Assembly: GCA_002366725.1 (NCBI GenBank)
Contig: DFBT01000116.1
Location: 1-12,352 of the forward strand
DNA: 12,352 bases
Direction of reading: 5' to 3'
Origin: Caldifarciminota bacterium UBA3073
GTDB taxonomy: Bacteria; Hydrothermota; UBA3073
Shown here: one piece after another, positions 6,531-12,327 of the stretch
Numbering within the stretch: position 1 is the stretch's first letter
Layout of the letters: each line of letters starts with the position of its first letter
Translations under genes and position numbers: made by a program
The notes under the pieces: generated by a model
Told to the model about the DNA's origin: nothing
Seen by the model: the letters and a program-made list of their open reading frames with translations, nothing else
Database searches by the model: none

Positions 6531-7048
6531 TCTTCCTCATCAATCTCGTGAAGTCTCACCTCTACCATTTCACTTTTATCTACTTCAAGGGATTTACCCA
6601 CAAAATCGGGACATATGGGAAGTTCTCTCTCTCCCCTATCTATAAAAACTGCGAGTTCAACCCTTTTCGGTCTCCCTAAGTCAACAAGCTCAGTAAGGGC
6701 GGCGCGAATAGTTCTTCCCGTAAAGAGTACATCATCGACCAGTAGAAGACTCCGATCATCAATATTGAATGGGATTTCTGTTTTCCTCACTATAGGCTTT
6801 TTATCTATGGATGTGAGGTCATCCCTGTACAGGGTTATATCAAGACTACCAAACGCAACATCTATTTTCGTCCCAAGTAATTCCACAATGCGCTTCGCGA
6901 GAATTTCTCCCCTTCGCTTTATCCCAACAACAAGTAATCTACCCTCGGCCTTATTTTTCTCGTATATCTCTTCTGTAAGTTTTTCGAGAATCTTCCCCAT
7001 CTCATCCTCACTCATAAGTACCCTGGCATTTTTGTATCCCTTATCCAT
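6506..7048 (-). CDS. pyrR: Bifunctional pyr operon regulator / uracil phosphoribosyltransferase PyrR
   Basis: A 180-residue type I phosphoribosyltransferase fold. PyrR senses UMP/UTP against PRPP, binds pyr mRNA, and in many species converts uracil to UMP. The PRPP loop is LLLVDDVLFTGRT (101-113). VGIKRRG (41-47), DITLYRDD (70-77) and DRGERELPI (138-145) are all typical. It is the first gene of the pyrR-pyrB-pyrC unit and overlaps pyrB by 25 nt. The leader from the predicted start site is only about 53 nt and contains no clear terminator/antiterminator pair; if PyrR regulates here, it more likely blocks translation, as described for mycobacterial PyrR (inference). ATG 7048 lacks a near Shine-Dalgarno, since a 12-bp tandem repeat occupies that place; a weak AAGGAAA lies about 40 nt upstream. 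The N-terminal alignment to known PyrR supports this start, but Met12 is an alternative. Confidence 0.95.
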   Translation of the reverse strand: MDKGYKNARVLMSEDEMGKILEKLTEEIYEKNKAEGRLLVVGIKRRGEILAKRIVELLGTKIDVAFGSLDITLYRDDLTSIDKKPIVRKTEIPFNIDDRSLLLVDDVLFTGRTIRAALTELVDLGRPKRVELAVFIDRGERELPICPDFVGKSLEVDKSEMVEVRLHEIDEEECVLIVPR

Positions 7049-7055
7049 AGCAGAG

Positions 7056-7079
7056 TTAGTTGGTTAGTTAGTTGGTTCT
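7056..7079 (-). repeat. 12-bp tandem duplication in the pyrR leader
   Basis: TTAGTTGGTTAG at 7056-7067 is followed directly by TTAGTTGGTTCT at 7068-7079 (10 of 12 identical). In the pyrR mRNA it reads as AACC and AACT blocks just before the start codon, where a ribosome site would normally be. Confidence 0.8.
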
Positions 7080-7107
7080 CTTTTTTTCCTTGGGCCACAA
7101 CTGGATT

Positions 7108-7136
7108 ATTATACCATAAATTTTAAACTTTGTCAA
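7108..7136 (-). promoter_or_regulatory. pyrR-pyrB-pyrC promoter, perfect sigma70 consensus
   Basis: Minus strand: -35 TTGACA (7131-7136), 17-bp spacer, -10 TATAAT (7108-7113), both exact. The predicted start site is near 7101, giving a leader of about 53 nt before pyrR. The -35 region lies in an imperfect palindrome (AACTT ... AAGTT, 7126-7142) that could be an operator, but this is weak. Confidence 0.85.
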
Positions 7137-7191
7137 CAAGTTTTTTATAAACAATAAAAAAAGAGCAATCTTCCTTATATAAAGATAATAA

Positions 7192-7218
7192 CCACCAAGG
7201 CACAACGAACATAAAGAT
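7192..7218 (+). repeat. 9-bp degenerate tandem repeat, three units
   Basis: CCACCAAGG, CACAACGAA and CATAAAGAT follow each other with a 9-bp period (CA at positions 1-2 or 3-4, A-rich elsewhere). It lies between the divergent pyr and mrdA promoters. Homology between units is modest; the call rests on spacing and shared C-A start. Confidence 0.45.
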
Positions 7219-7237
7219 TTTGGATTTCATTTTTTTC

Positions 7238-7266
7238 TTGACATTTTGAAGATAACATGCTAAAAT
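7238..7266 (+). promoter_or_regulatory. mrdA promoter, sigma70 type
   Basis: TTGACA (7238-7243), 17-bp spacer, TAAAAT (7261-7266; one mismatch). The predicted start site is near 7273, exactly where the heptamer tract begins, leaving a leader of about 89 nt before mrdA. Confidence 0.8.
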
Positions 7267-7273
7267 AGATATA

Positions 7274-7336
7274 GACGATTGACAATTGAAGATTGGCAAT
7301 TGAAAATTGTGGACTACAGATTTAAAGGATAAAGGA
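7274..7336 (+). repeat. Heptamer tandem repeat forming the mrdA 5' leader
   Basis: Nine consecutive 7-bp windows: five of the GACAATT type (7274-7308), one divergent unit and ACAGATT (7309-7322), then TAAAGGA twice (7323-7336). The TAAAGGA units contain the only Shine-Dalgarno-like sequence before mrdA. The AATTGAC/GACAATT family is the one found at both ends of the pyrB-pyrC gap. Confidence 0.8.
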
Positions 7337-7369
7337 AAAAATGACCCAATGACTATTTCAGATGGATAA
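7331..7369 (+). promoter_or_regulatory. Two overlapping mini-cistrons leading into mrdA
   Basis: AAAGGA (7331-7336) lies 4 nt before ATG 7341, which opens a 3-codon frame (Met-Thr-Gln, TGA at 7350-7352). That stop overlaps ATG 7349 as ATGA, opening a 6-codon frame (MTISDG) whose TAA (7367-7369) lies just inside mrdA, past its ATG at 7362. mrdA itself has no ribosome site, so reinitiation from these mini-frames is a possible route to its translation. The frames derive from repeat-like sequence and may be accidental. Confidence 0.35.
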
Positions 7370-9053
7370 AGATACGAGAAATAGGATCGCCACTTTTATG
7401 GTCGTGGGCATCTTCACGGTTCTTTTTTTGAGGGTCTTTTGGCTTCAAATAGTATGCGGAGAAAGGTATGAGAGGCTCTCAATGGAGAACTGTGTGAGAC
7501 AGGTAGAGGTCAGAGCACCCAGGGGGTTGATATATGACTGCAGAAAAACGAGCCTTGCGGACACGAAACCCAGCTATACACTTTATCTTCCGGGTGAACA
7601 AAGGTTTTCTTATCTTGAAGACACCCTGAATTTAAAATTCAAGGAATTAGATGATACGAAGCTGGTGAGGGATATTCCATTCAATCTGGTGTGTATGATA
7701 GAGGAGAGAAGAACAGAGATGCCGGGAGTGAGCCTCGTTGCGGAACCGGTGAGAAGGACATACTCTGCCGACACCATCTGTCACATTATGGGCTATGTGG
7801 GGCAAATTTCGAAAGAAGAGTTGAAGACAACCGAGGGATATAAGCCGGGTGACATAATTGGCAAAACGGGAATCGAAAAAGAATATGAAAAATATCTGAG
7901 GGGACAGGACGGGCTGAATTATATAGAGGTAGATGCGAGTGGAAAAGAAGTGGGAATATTTTCTCCCGGTAGACAACCCACGCCCGGAAACAATGTTTAT
8001 CTCTCCATAGATATGGAACTTCAGAAACTGTGCGCAAAGTCTCTGTCTGGATATCAAAGTGGGGCGTTGGTTGCGGTTAACCCTCAGAATGGGAGGGTGC
8101 TTGCCTATTACTCTCGTCCCGGGTTCGACCCAAATAAATTTTCCCCCTGCATAGATGAAGATGCGTGGAGAGAACTATCACGGGACCCCAATTTTCCTCT
8201 TTTCGACCGAGCGGGAAAGGGAAGGTTTCCACCCGCATCGGTATTCAAACTCGTTGTGACTGCGGCGGGTATTGAGAAGGATCTGGTGACAGAGCACACG
8301 CACATGAAGTTACCCTGCAAAAAGGGTGTTCCCATAGGAAACAAATTTTACGAGTGTTGGAAGGAACACGGAAGTCTTAACCTCCTCGATGCCGTAATAC
8401 AATCATGCGATGCATACTTCTACCAACTCGGGATGGAACTTGGAATTGAAAATATCGCGACCTACTCCAAGATTTTCGAGTTAGACAAGAAGACGGGGAT
8501 AGACCTTCCGGACGAGGGTGAGGGATTAATTCCCGATGAAGAATGGTACAACTCTCATTACGGGAAGAACGGCTGGTCACGGGGAATTGCGGCGAACCTT
8601 TCGATCGGGCAGGGGGAGATCTTACTTACTCCATTGAGAATCGCAATACTTATTTCTACGATAGCAAACGGTGGTACCATATACCCTCCCACACTGGTGG
8701 ACAGTATCGTATCCTATGGCGGAAAAAGGGTATTTACAAATACTCATCCCGGCAAAAAGGTAAACCTGAATGAGAACACCATCGCCTTCCTGCGTAAAGC
8801 AATGCTCGAAGTCGTTGAAAATCCAGACGGAACGGGAAGGGCAGCGGGCATTCAAGGTGTGGAGATTGCCGGCAAGACCGGAACGGCCCAAAATCCAAGG
8901 GGTGAAGACCACGCCTGGTTTGTCTGCTTCGCTCCCTACAATAACCCGACCATCGCACTCGTGGTCTTTGTGGAAAATGCGGGCATGGGTGGGGAAGTAG
9001 CCACACCGATAGCGAGAAAGATACTCGAATATGTATTCCGGGAAAGGGAATAA
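7362..9053 (+). CDS. mrdA: Penicillin-binding protein 2 (elongasome transpeptidase)
   Basis: A 563-residue class B penicillin-binding protein that cross-links peptidoglycan during cell elongation. Residues 1-9 are cytoplasmic, 10-32 a single membrane anchor, about 45-205 the dimerisation/pedestal domain (APRGLIYD at 52-59), and 225-560 the periplasmic transpeptidase. Active-site motifs are complete: Ser293-x-x-Lys296 (PASVFK), Ser348-Cys-Asp350 (QSCDAYFYQLG, the PBP2 form of SxN) and Lys505-Thr-Gly507 (AGKTGTAQ). The SCD motif and LSIGQGEILLTPL favour PBP2 over the division enzyme FtsI. The length is slightly short of E. coli PBP2. It is a single gene here, without the usual mreBCD or rodA neighbours. 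ATG 7362 is the first start after an in-frame TGA (7350-7352). It is divergent from pyrR and convergent with the NHL gene, with only 23 nt between stop codons and no terminator seen. Confidence 0.94.
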   Translation: MDKDTRNRIATFMVVGIFTVLFLRVFWLQIVCGERYERLSMENCVRQVEVRAPRGLIYDCRKTSLADTKPSYTLYLPGEQRFSYLEDTLNLKFKELDDTKLVRDIPFNLVCMIEERRTEMPGVSLVAEPVRRTYSADTICHIMGYVGQISKEELKTTEGYKPGDIIGKTGIEKEYEKYLRGQDGLNYIEVDASGKEVGIFSPGRQPTPGNNVYLSIDMELQKLCAKSLSGYQSGALVAVNPQNGRVLAYYSRPGFDPNKFSPCIDEDAWRELSRDPNFPLFDRAGKGRFPPASVFKLVVTAAGIEKDLVTEHTHMKLPCKKGVPIGNKFYECWKEHGSLNLLDAVIQSCDAYFYQLGMELGIENIATYSKIFELDKKTGIDLPDEGEGLIPDEEWYNSHYGKNGWSRGIAANLSIGQGEILLTPLRIAILISTIANGGTIYPPTLVDSIVSYGGKRVFTNTHPGKKVNLNENTIAFLRKAMLEVVENPDGTGRAAGIQGVEIAGKTGTAQNPRGEDHAWFVCFAPYNNPTIALVVFVENAGMGGEVATPIARKILEYVFRERE

Positions 9054-9076
9054 GAAGACTGGCGGTGAAAATGTTC

Positions 9077-10357
9077 TCATTCCACCATTACCTGCGTATC
9101 CAATATCTTCTTGAACTTGTCTTTCGACGAGTATGTGGGAGTCAAAACGAACTCAATCTTATAATCTCCCGGTGGCACGACCTCTCCACGGTTACTCCTG
9201 CCGTCCCAGATGAGATAGTGTTCAAATGGGGTTTCCTCGTAGTTGTTTAAAAACTCTCTTACCATTTCACCTTTACTGTCGTAGATTTTGGCATCCATGA
9301 TGGCGGGCTCCGTTATGAAGAATACGATATCCGTCCCCGGTTTGTCACTTGAAAAGATCGGTGGGAAGCATCCCTTTATATATCCATCTATCCCTATCCA
9401 GTAGTAGTCTATTACCGTTGCATCGACCACGAATACCTGTCCGAAACGCCTCCATATCGTTATACCCCTTGGGTCCATAAACTCTTTATCTCGCGAACCC
9501 CTTCTCCCGAAAGAGGTGATATACTTGAGGTCCTTATCAAATTTATGGATACAACCATTTTCCCTGTCCGTTACCCAGATATGGCCGTAGTAGTCTATCA
9601 TACAGAAGGCAAACCTGTATCTTTCCAGTCCAAAGTCCTCTCCCCTTCTTTCACCCAAAAGTTTTCCATCCATTGAAAACTTTTTGATGCCATCTTCGCA
9701 CAATACAACTACAAAGTCGTTGCCGCGATAGTTCCAGGGGCTACCTCCCGCAATGACCGCGATCCCCTTGGGACGGTAGAGTCCATCTATCATTCTCACA
9801 AGGCTTCCCGAGGAATCTATGATCTGAACCCTGCCATTTCCTTCATCTGTCACATAAATATTATTTTCAAAATCACACGCAACATCGTAAGGGCTGTCGA
9901 ACTCAAGTTCAGCACATCCGAAGGACCCTATACTCTGGACCCACAGGAGGATATCGCCCGTGTTGAGGAGTTTTACCACCCTGTGATTGCCCGCATCCGC
10001 CACCCACACCCACCCATCGGGCGATGCGGCAATACCCGTTGGCGACCAGAACTCACCTACTCCCCTTCCAAATTTGCCGTAGATCCCAACATCCAGAAGT
10101 GATTTATTATACACAATTTGATGACATCCCGTATTACAGCAGTATACCGTGAGTTCGTCGTCGTCATCTATTCCCGGTATATCCTCACTCTTCAATTTTA
10201 CCGCAGATATCCCGTAGGGACTGATGAATGAAAGCCTGCTGCCCAAAAGGAGCCTCACCTCAAACGGAGTAGCACTGTGGTATCCCATCGTATGTCCGAA
10301 CGGAGGATATACAAGGGTCGTCGGGTCGTAGGAGAGAATTATGAACATGAGAAGCAT
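9077..10357 (-). CDS. NHL-repeat beta-propeller protein with C-terminal FlgD-like domain
   Basis: A 426-residue probable envelope or secreted protein of unknown function. The N-terminus MLLMFIILS is hydrophobic but short and uncharged for a signal peptide. Residues about 95-330 contain NHL-type blades, clearest at SPTGIAASPDGWVWVADAGN and SPYDVACDFENNIYVTDEGN, with others at RPKGIAV, IDYYGHIWVTDREN and DPRGITI; five to six blades would make a propeller. Residues about 343-426 are a FlgD-like Ig tail (HYLIWDGRSNRGEVVPPGDY) like that at 1-237. NHL propellers usually bind proteins, glycans or RNA; no catalytic residues were recognised. A cysteine cluster CCNTGC (residues 73-78) precedes the blades. 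A TTG at 10363 would give two more residues, but ATG 10357 is chosen because the promoter's -10 box ends 7 nt before it, predicting a leaderless mRNA; ATG 10348 is another option. Confidence 0.85.
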   Translation of the reverse strand: MLLMFIILSYDPTTLVYPPFGHTMGYHSATPFEVRLLLGSRLSFISPYGISAVKLKSEDIPGIDDDDELTVYCCNTGCHQIVYNKSLLDVGIYGKFGRGVGEFWSPTGIAASPDGWVWVADAGNHRVVKLLNTGDILLWVQSIGSFGCAELEFDSPYDVACDFENNIYVTDEGNGRVQIIDSSGSLVRMIDGLYRPKGIAVIAGGSPWNYRGNDFVVVLCEDGIKKFSMDGKLLGERRGEDFGLERYRFAFCMIDYYGHIWVTDRENGCIHKFDKDLKYITSFGRRGSRDKEFMDPRGITIWRRFGQVFVVDATVIDYYWIGIDGYIKGCFPPIFSSDKPGTDIVFFITEPAIMDAKIYDSKGEMVREFLNNYEETPFEHYLIWDGRSNRGEVVPPGDYKIEFVLTPTYSSKDKFKKILDTQVMVE

Positions 10358-10364
10358 ATCCAAT

Positions 10365-10393
10365 ATTATACATCATAAACCCCACAAAGTCAA
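10365..10393 (-). promoter_or_regulatory. Promoter of the NHL gene, leaderless arrangement
   Basis: Minus strand: -35 TTGACT (10388-10393), 17-bp spacer, -10 TATAAT (10365-10370). Seven nt separate the -10 box from ATG 10357, so transcription should start at or next to the A of the start codon. No Shine-Dalgarno could precede this ATG in such a transcript. Confidence 0.8.
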
Positions 10394-10431
10394 GTTATTT
10401 TGTGTCAACCAAAAAAAACTTTCCATCACAA

Positions 10432-10466
10432 GGTCTACAGTCTTTGGTCTGTGGTCTTATATCTGT
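10432..10466 (+). repeat. Heptamer tandem repeat (GGTCTNN family), five units
   Basis: Five in-phase 7-bp units (GGTCTAC, AGTCTTT and three more) lie between the two divergent promoters, ending 13 nt before the -35 box of the acyltransferase promoter. Same period as the AATTGAC and AAAAATC tracts but unrelated in sequence. Confidence 0.75.
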
Positions 10467-10479
10467 GCTCAATTTTTTC

Positions 10480-10508
10480 TTGACATTTCTTAAAAATCGG
10501 TGTATAAT
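10480..10508 (+). promoter_or_regulatory. Promoter of the acyltransferase-glycosyltransferase operon, leaderless arrangement
   Basis: TTGACA (10480-10485), 17-bp spacer, TATAAT (10503-10508), a perfect sigma70-type promoter. Only 6 nt lie between the -10 box and ATG 10515, so the predicted start site coincides with the start codon. The GTG at 10500 lies inside the spacer and therefore cannot be the start of this transcript's protein. Confidence 0.85.
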
Positions 10509-10514
10509 TGCACT

Positions 10515-11330
10515 ATGATTTGGTACTACCAAATATGTGCATTTCTGTCCCATGTCTTACCATATAAACTTGCCGTTTTTACTACAAGGAGGATAGCGGA
10601 TATTTTGTACTTCACATTCTACAGGAGAAGAAGAGGTAATGTCTTTGAAAATCTCAAGACTATCGAGAAGGGGGAATTATCTCCCCGGGAACTGTATAAA
10701 CTCGCAATAGAGACCTACGAGAACTTTGCAACATTTGTATACGAATTTCTCATACTTCCTTCGATATATAAAAAGGGCATACTGAAATTTCTTATCCCCG
10801 TAAACGCCGACAGAATACGAAGGCCTTCTCTGGTGCTTACTGCACATCTTGGAAACTGGGAGTGGGGTGCCAGTTTGCTGTCTGAACTTGGGTTTCAACC
10901 CACGGTGATAGCCCTCGAGCATCCCCAAAAAGAAGTCACCGCTTTCTTCACGAGAAGGAGAAGGTCTGCGGGCATGAAGGTGATATATCTTGGAAAGGGA
11001 ATAAAAGAGGTATTGAGCATACTTAAAGCGGGCAATGTTGTGGCAACCCTTGGAGATAGAGATTATACCGGTAATCATATCCTCGTCCAATTTATGAACA
11101 GGAAAATAGGTGTCCCGCGGGGTGTATTTGAAATTGCACTCAGGCTCAAAATACCGATAATTCCCGCATTTTGTGTAAAGGAAGACAACAGATACAGGGT
11201 CTACTTTGAAGAACCGATAGCCTTCACCTGTGAAGACGATGCCGTGAGGAAATGGATCGATGTGCTTGAAAGATATGTGAGGAGATATCCAACACAGTGG
11301 TATATATTTGACGATATATGGAAAGGATAA
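10515..11330 (+). CDS. LpxL/HtrB-like lysophospholipid (lipid A) acyltransferase
   Basis: A 271-residue inner-membrane acyltransferase of the LpxL/HtrB/MsbB family, which adds fatty acyl chains to lipid A precursors or related membrane lipids. The catalytic HX4E motif is HLGNWE (His111, Glu116). GDRDYTGNHI, then MNRKIGVPRGVFEIALRL, and the C-terminal YPTQWYIF follow the family order. There is a hydrophobic N-terminal segment (IWYYQICAFLSHVLPYKLAVF) for membrane attachment. It is a little shorter than E. coli LpxL. The substrate cannot be fixed from sequence: distant relatives act on other glycolipids or aryl polyenes. It is the first gene of a two-gene unit, overlapping the glycosyltransferase. 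ATG 10515 was chosen over GTG 10500 because the latter lies within the promoter. Confidence 0.87.
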   Translation: MIWYYQICAFLSHVLPYKLAVFTTRRIADILYFTFYRRRRGNVFENLKTIEKGELSPRELYKLAIETYENFATFVYEFLILPSIYKKGILKFLIPVNADRIRRPSLVLTAHLGNWEWGASLLSELGFQPTVIALEHPQKEVTAFFTRRRRSAGMKVIYLGKGIKEVLSILKAGNVVATLGDRDYTGNHILVQFMNRKIGVPRGVFEIALRLKIPIIPAFCVKEDNRYRVYFEEPIAFTCEDDAVRKWIDVLERYVRRYPTQWYIFDDIWKG

Positions 11331-11983
11331 TGATCATAATACCCGCCTACAACGAGGAGGACTCCATCGTAAAAGTTCTTCCGTTGCTTAATTTTTCGCC
11401 GCGGGATATAGTTGTGGTGGATGACGGTTCTGCCGACAATACTGCCCTTCTGTCGCGTTCTTTTGGTGTACATGTAATAAAACACGAAAAGAACGAAGGA
11501 AAAGGAATGGCCCATAAGACGGGGTTTGACTTTGCATCGAAAGAGGGAGCCAAATGGATAATAACGATGGATGCCGATGGACAGCATTCTCCAGAAGACC
11601 TGCCGAAGTTCATCGAAGCGATTAAGGAGAAGAGGGGAGATATGATAATCGGAGAGAGGGAAATATCCACAAGAACCATGCCACTTTTAAGATTTCTCAC
11701 CAATCTCGGGACATCCTTTTTCGTTTCCATCCTGGGGGGGAAGAGGGTAAAAGACTCCCAGTCTGGGTTCAGGGCAATAAGAAAGGAGATATTTGCCTCT
11801 ATCCCCCTCTCAACCAACAATTTCCAGACAGAGTCCGAAATTATAATAAAGGCGGCAAGAAGGGGTTTTAAAATCACATCGGTGCCGGTAAAGACAATCT
11901 ATAACATATCACAAAGTTATATAAAACCATCTCTGGACACGGTGAGATTTATGGAACTCGTGTTTCAGAGTTTATGGATATAA
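11318..11983 (+). CDS. Family 2 glycosyltransferase, DPM1-like
   Basis: A 221-residue GT-A fold enzyme that most resembles dolichyl/polyprenyl-phosphate sugar synthases. Motifs: IIIPAYNEE (6-14), VVVDDGSADNT (32-42), KNEGKG, the metal-binding DAD of ITMDADGQH (Asp85-Asp87), then DSQSGFRAIRKEIF and FQTESEIIIKA. It ends soon after the catalytic domain, with no C-terminal membrane helices, so it is probably a soluble or peripheral enzyme that charges a lipid carrier or modifies a glycolipid. It is translationally coupled to the acyltransferase: ATG 11318 overlaps that gene by 13 nt, and an in-frame ATG at 11330 forms a TAATG junction with AAAGG (11322-11326) just upstream. The second start is better placed for a ribosome, the first gives a more typical N-terminus; the choice is open. 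The pairing suggests joint synthesis of an acylated glycolipid (inference). Confidence 0.88.
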   Translation: MERIMIIIPAYNEEDSIVKVLPLLNFSPRDIVVVDDGSADNTALLSRSFGVHVIKHEKNEGKGMAHKTGFDFASKEGAKWIITMDADGQHSPEDLPKFIEAIKEKRGDMIIGEREISTRTMPLLRFLTNLGTSFFVSILGGKRVKDSQSGFRAIRKEIFASIPLSTNNFQTESEIIIKAARRGFKITSVPVKTIYNISQSYIKPSLDTVRFMELVFQSLWI

Positions 11984-12004
11984 TTACATCAACATATGCT
12001 TTAA

Positions 12005-12034
12005 CCACGGATAGACACGGATAAACACGGATTA
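12005..12034 (+). repeat. 10-bp tandem repeat (ACACGGATAA), three units
   Basis: CCACGGATAG, ACACGGATAA and ACACGGATTA follow one another with a 10-bp period, 21 nt after the glycosyltransferase stop. A decayed inverse copy (GTGTCAATCTGTGGTT, 12168-12183) lies about 150 bp downstream, so the two bracket the octamer tract between them. Confidence 0.8.
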
Positions 12035-12044
12035 TATTAAAAAT

Positions 12045-12131
12045 AGTAATTAGGTTATTGAGTGATTAAGTAATTAAAAAACACACTTGGAAATAACTTA
12101 ATAACTCAATTACTTAATGACTTATTGGTTT
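12045..12131. repeat. Octamer tandem repeats in inverted arrangement
   Basis: Four plus-strand octamers (AGTAATTA, GGTTATTG and two more; 12045-12076) face five inverse octamers (AATAACTT, AATAACTC and three more; 12092-12131). Positions 12054-12075 and 12092-12113 can pair with 19 of 22 matches around a 16-nt loop. There is no flanking T-run, so a terminator is not claimed. The gap 11984-12352 contains only this and the adjacent repeats; no gene was found. Confidence 0.75.
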
Positions 12132-12259
12132 GTATCTTGTCCATACGGATCTTGAGATGATAATCTCGTGTCAATCTGTGGTTTCAAGATATTTTTTAAC
12201 CATTTGGGCACATTAGAAAATATTTTTATACCCCGATGTATCAGAAAGTTTCAGCTCAT

Positions 12260-12327
12260 ATTTAATTTTTGATTTGTAATTTTGATACCTGCCTACCGCA
12301 GGCAGGTTTGATTTTTGATATTTGATC
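12260..12327. repeat. G+C-rich hairpin flanked on both sides by heptamer repeats
   Basis: ACCTGCCT (12287-12294) and AGGCAGGT (12300-12307) form a perfect 8-bp stem with a 5-nt loop. Four heptamers (ATTTAAT, TTTTGAT and two more; 12260-12287) precede it and three (TTTGATT, TTTGATA, TTTGATC; 12307-12327) follow. The flanking family is the inverse of the tract at 3031-3058. A weak terminator role for plus-strand transcripts is possible, since TTTGATTTTT follows the stem. Confidence 0.75.

Noticed and set aside
7091..7107. Resemblance of the pyrR leader (AATCCAGTTGTGGCCC) to a PyrR-binding loop
   Set aside because: The match needs an inserted base, and the predicted transcription start falls inside it, so the RNA would lack the first half.
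9054..9076. Bidirectional terminator between mrdA and the NHL gene
   Set aside because: The 23-nt gap has no stem-loop with a T-run, so transcripts may overlap instead.
10120..10145. CCNTGCH in the NHL protein as a c-type haem site
   Set aside because: The spacing is CX3CH, not the normal CXXCH, and no cytochrome-like context is present.
10358..10363. TTG start for the NHL protein
   Set aside because: Only 1 nt from the -10 box, so it should be upstream of the transcription start; ATG 10357 fits.
10500..10514. GTG start for the acyltransferase
   Set aside because: It lies between the -35 and -10 boxes, so it would not be on the transcript of the very strong promoter; ATG 10515 is preferred.
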